From Jacaranda mimosifolia (Eukaryota; Streptophyta; Magnoliopsida; Lamiales; Bignoniaceae), in contig CM032133.1 in assembly GCA_018894105.1 (NCBI GenBank), positions 14,894,501-14,958,500 of the forward strand: 64,000 nt of DNA. Direction: 5' to 3'. Below, in pieces: positions 63,835-64,000 of this stretch (position 1 is its first letter; each line of letters starts with the position of its first letter). The translations under genes were made by a program, and so were the position numbers. The notes beneath the pieces are model-generated. The model saw only the letters and a list, made by a program, of their open reading frames with translations, had not been told where the DNA came from and ran no database searches.

Positions 63835-64000
63835 ATAGGAATGGCACCCGCGGGTAATAGGGCGGGGAGCTACTCCCCCATCCCCGTCCCTGAACCCCAA
63901 CCCATCCCTCGTCCCCATCCCCGATCCCCATCGTGGGGAAATTTTATCCCATGTTCCCGTTCCCCAAATCCCTGTGGGGACTCGTGGGGATCCCCAAAAT
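63835..64000. repeat. C-rich CCCCATCCCCG repeat, cut by the window end
   Basis: From about 63840 the composition changes abruptly to CCCATCCCCGTCCC-type words with GGCACCCGCGGGTAATAGGG at the start and GTGGGGATCCCC at the end. Sequences of this kind are widespread plant repeats of uncertain class. The right border lies outside the window. The antisense frame at 63689-63931 covers it and is not a gene. Confidence 0.5.

Larger units (their letters stand above)
59564..64000 (+). mobile_element. CACTA (En/Spm-like) element, left part; right end beyond the window
   Basis: CACTACAAAAAGTACTG at 59564 is a typical CACTA terminus. For about 250 bp after it come short repeated words such as GACGGAATTTTTC, ATGGAATATCTATTGG and GAAAATTTTC in both orientations, as in the subterminal zone of these elements. 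The TCT before it (59561-59563) could be one copy of the 3-bp target duplication. Further in, a Transposase_24-type (Ptta/En/Spm) gene remnant supports the class. The right end is not in the window, so the size is unknown. Confidence 0.7.

Overview
This is a stretch of nuclear DNA from a flowering plant, most likely a eudicot. It is AT-rich, its genes have many GT-AG introns, and it holds plant-type transposons and two recognisable plant genes. I cannot name the species.

Gene-bearing part (about 3.9-18.1 kb). Two genes lie tail to tail. On the plus strand (3895-11424, 13 exons, 1167 residues when joined) is a hybrid histidine kinase of the AHK1/ATHK1 osmosensor type. It has two membrane segments, an outer sensor region, a kinase core and a C-terminal receiver. 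On the minus strand (18083-13587, 9 exons, 278 residues) is a class I ascorbate peroxidase of the APX3/APX5 type, with a C-terminal tail anchor for the peroxisome/ER membrane. All exon junctions agree in phase in both genes, so both look intact. The kinase is thought to sense water status and the peroxidase removes hydrogen peroxide, but nothing here shows that they work together.

Transposon part (about 18.7 kb to the end). In order: a 3.57 kb non-autonomous Mutator-like element (18691-22257) with long inverted ends, a 9-bp target duplication and three families of tandem repeats, including an 88-bp array; a Copia LTR retrotransposon (23964-33678) with a perfect 5-bp duplication, unequal LTRs and broken gag and pol; a small hAT-like MITE (33718-34044); a decayed MuDR-type transposase gene with a PB1-like start (34412-38000, +); a GRF zinc-finger relic (39952-39437, -); an unidentified decayed element (about 41.5-44 kb); a Kaonashi-like Mutator element (about 48.2-58 kb) carrying a decayed ULP1/C48 protease gene (+) facing a decayed transposase gene (-), with large tandem repeats and a truncated reverse LTR between them; and the left end of a CACTA element (from 59564) whose Transposase_24-type gene is split by a 1.2 kb insertion with a 9-bp target duplication.

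I found no rRNA, tRNA or CRISPR array by eye. The most unusual content is the nested Mutator-type material: similar GTACT-rich tandem repeats occur in the 3.57 kb element and in the ULP1-bearing element about 30 kb away, which suggests (not proven) a shared family. I see no clear sign of a wholly new biological system.
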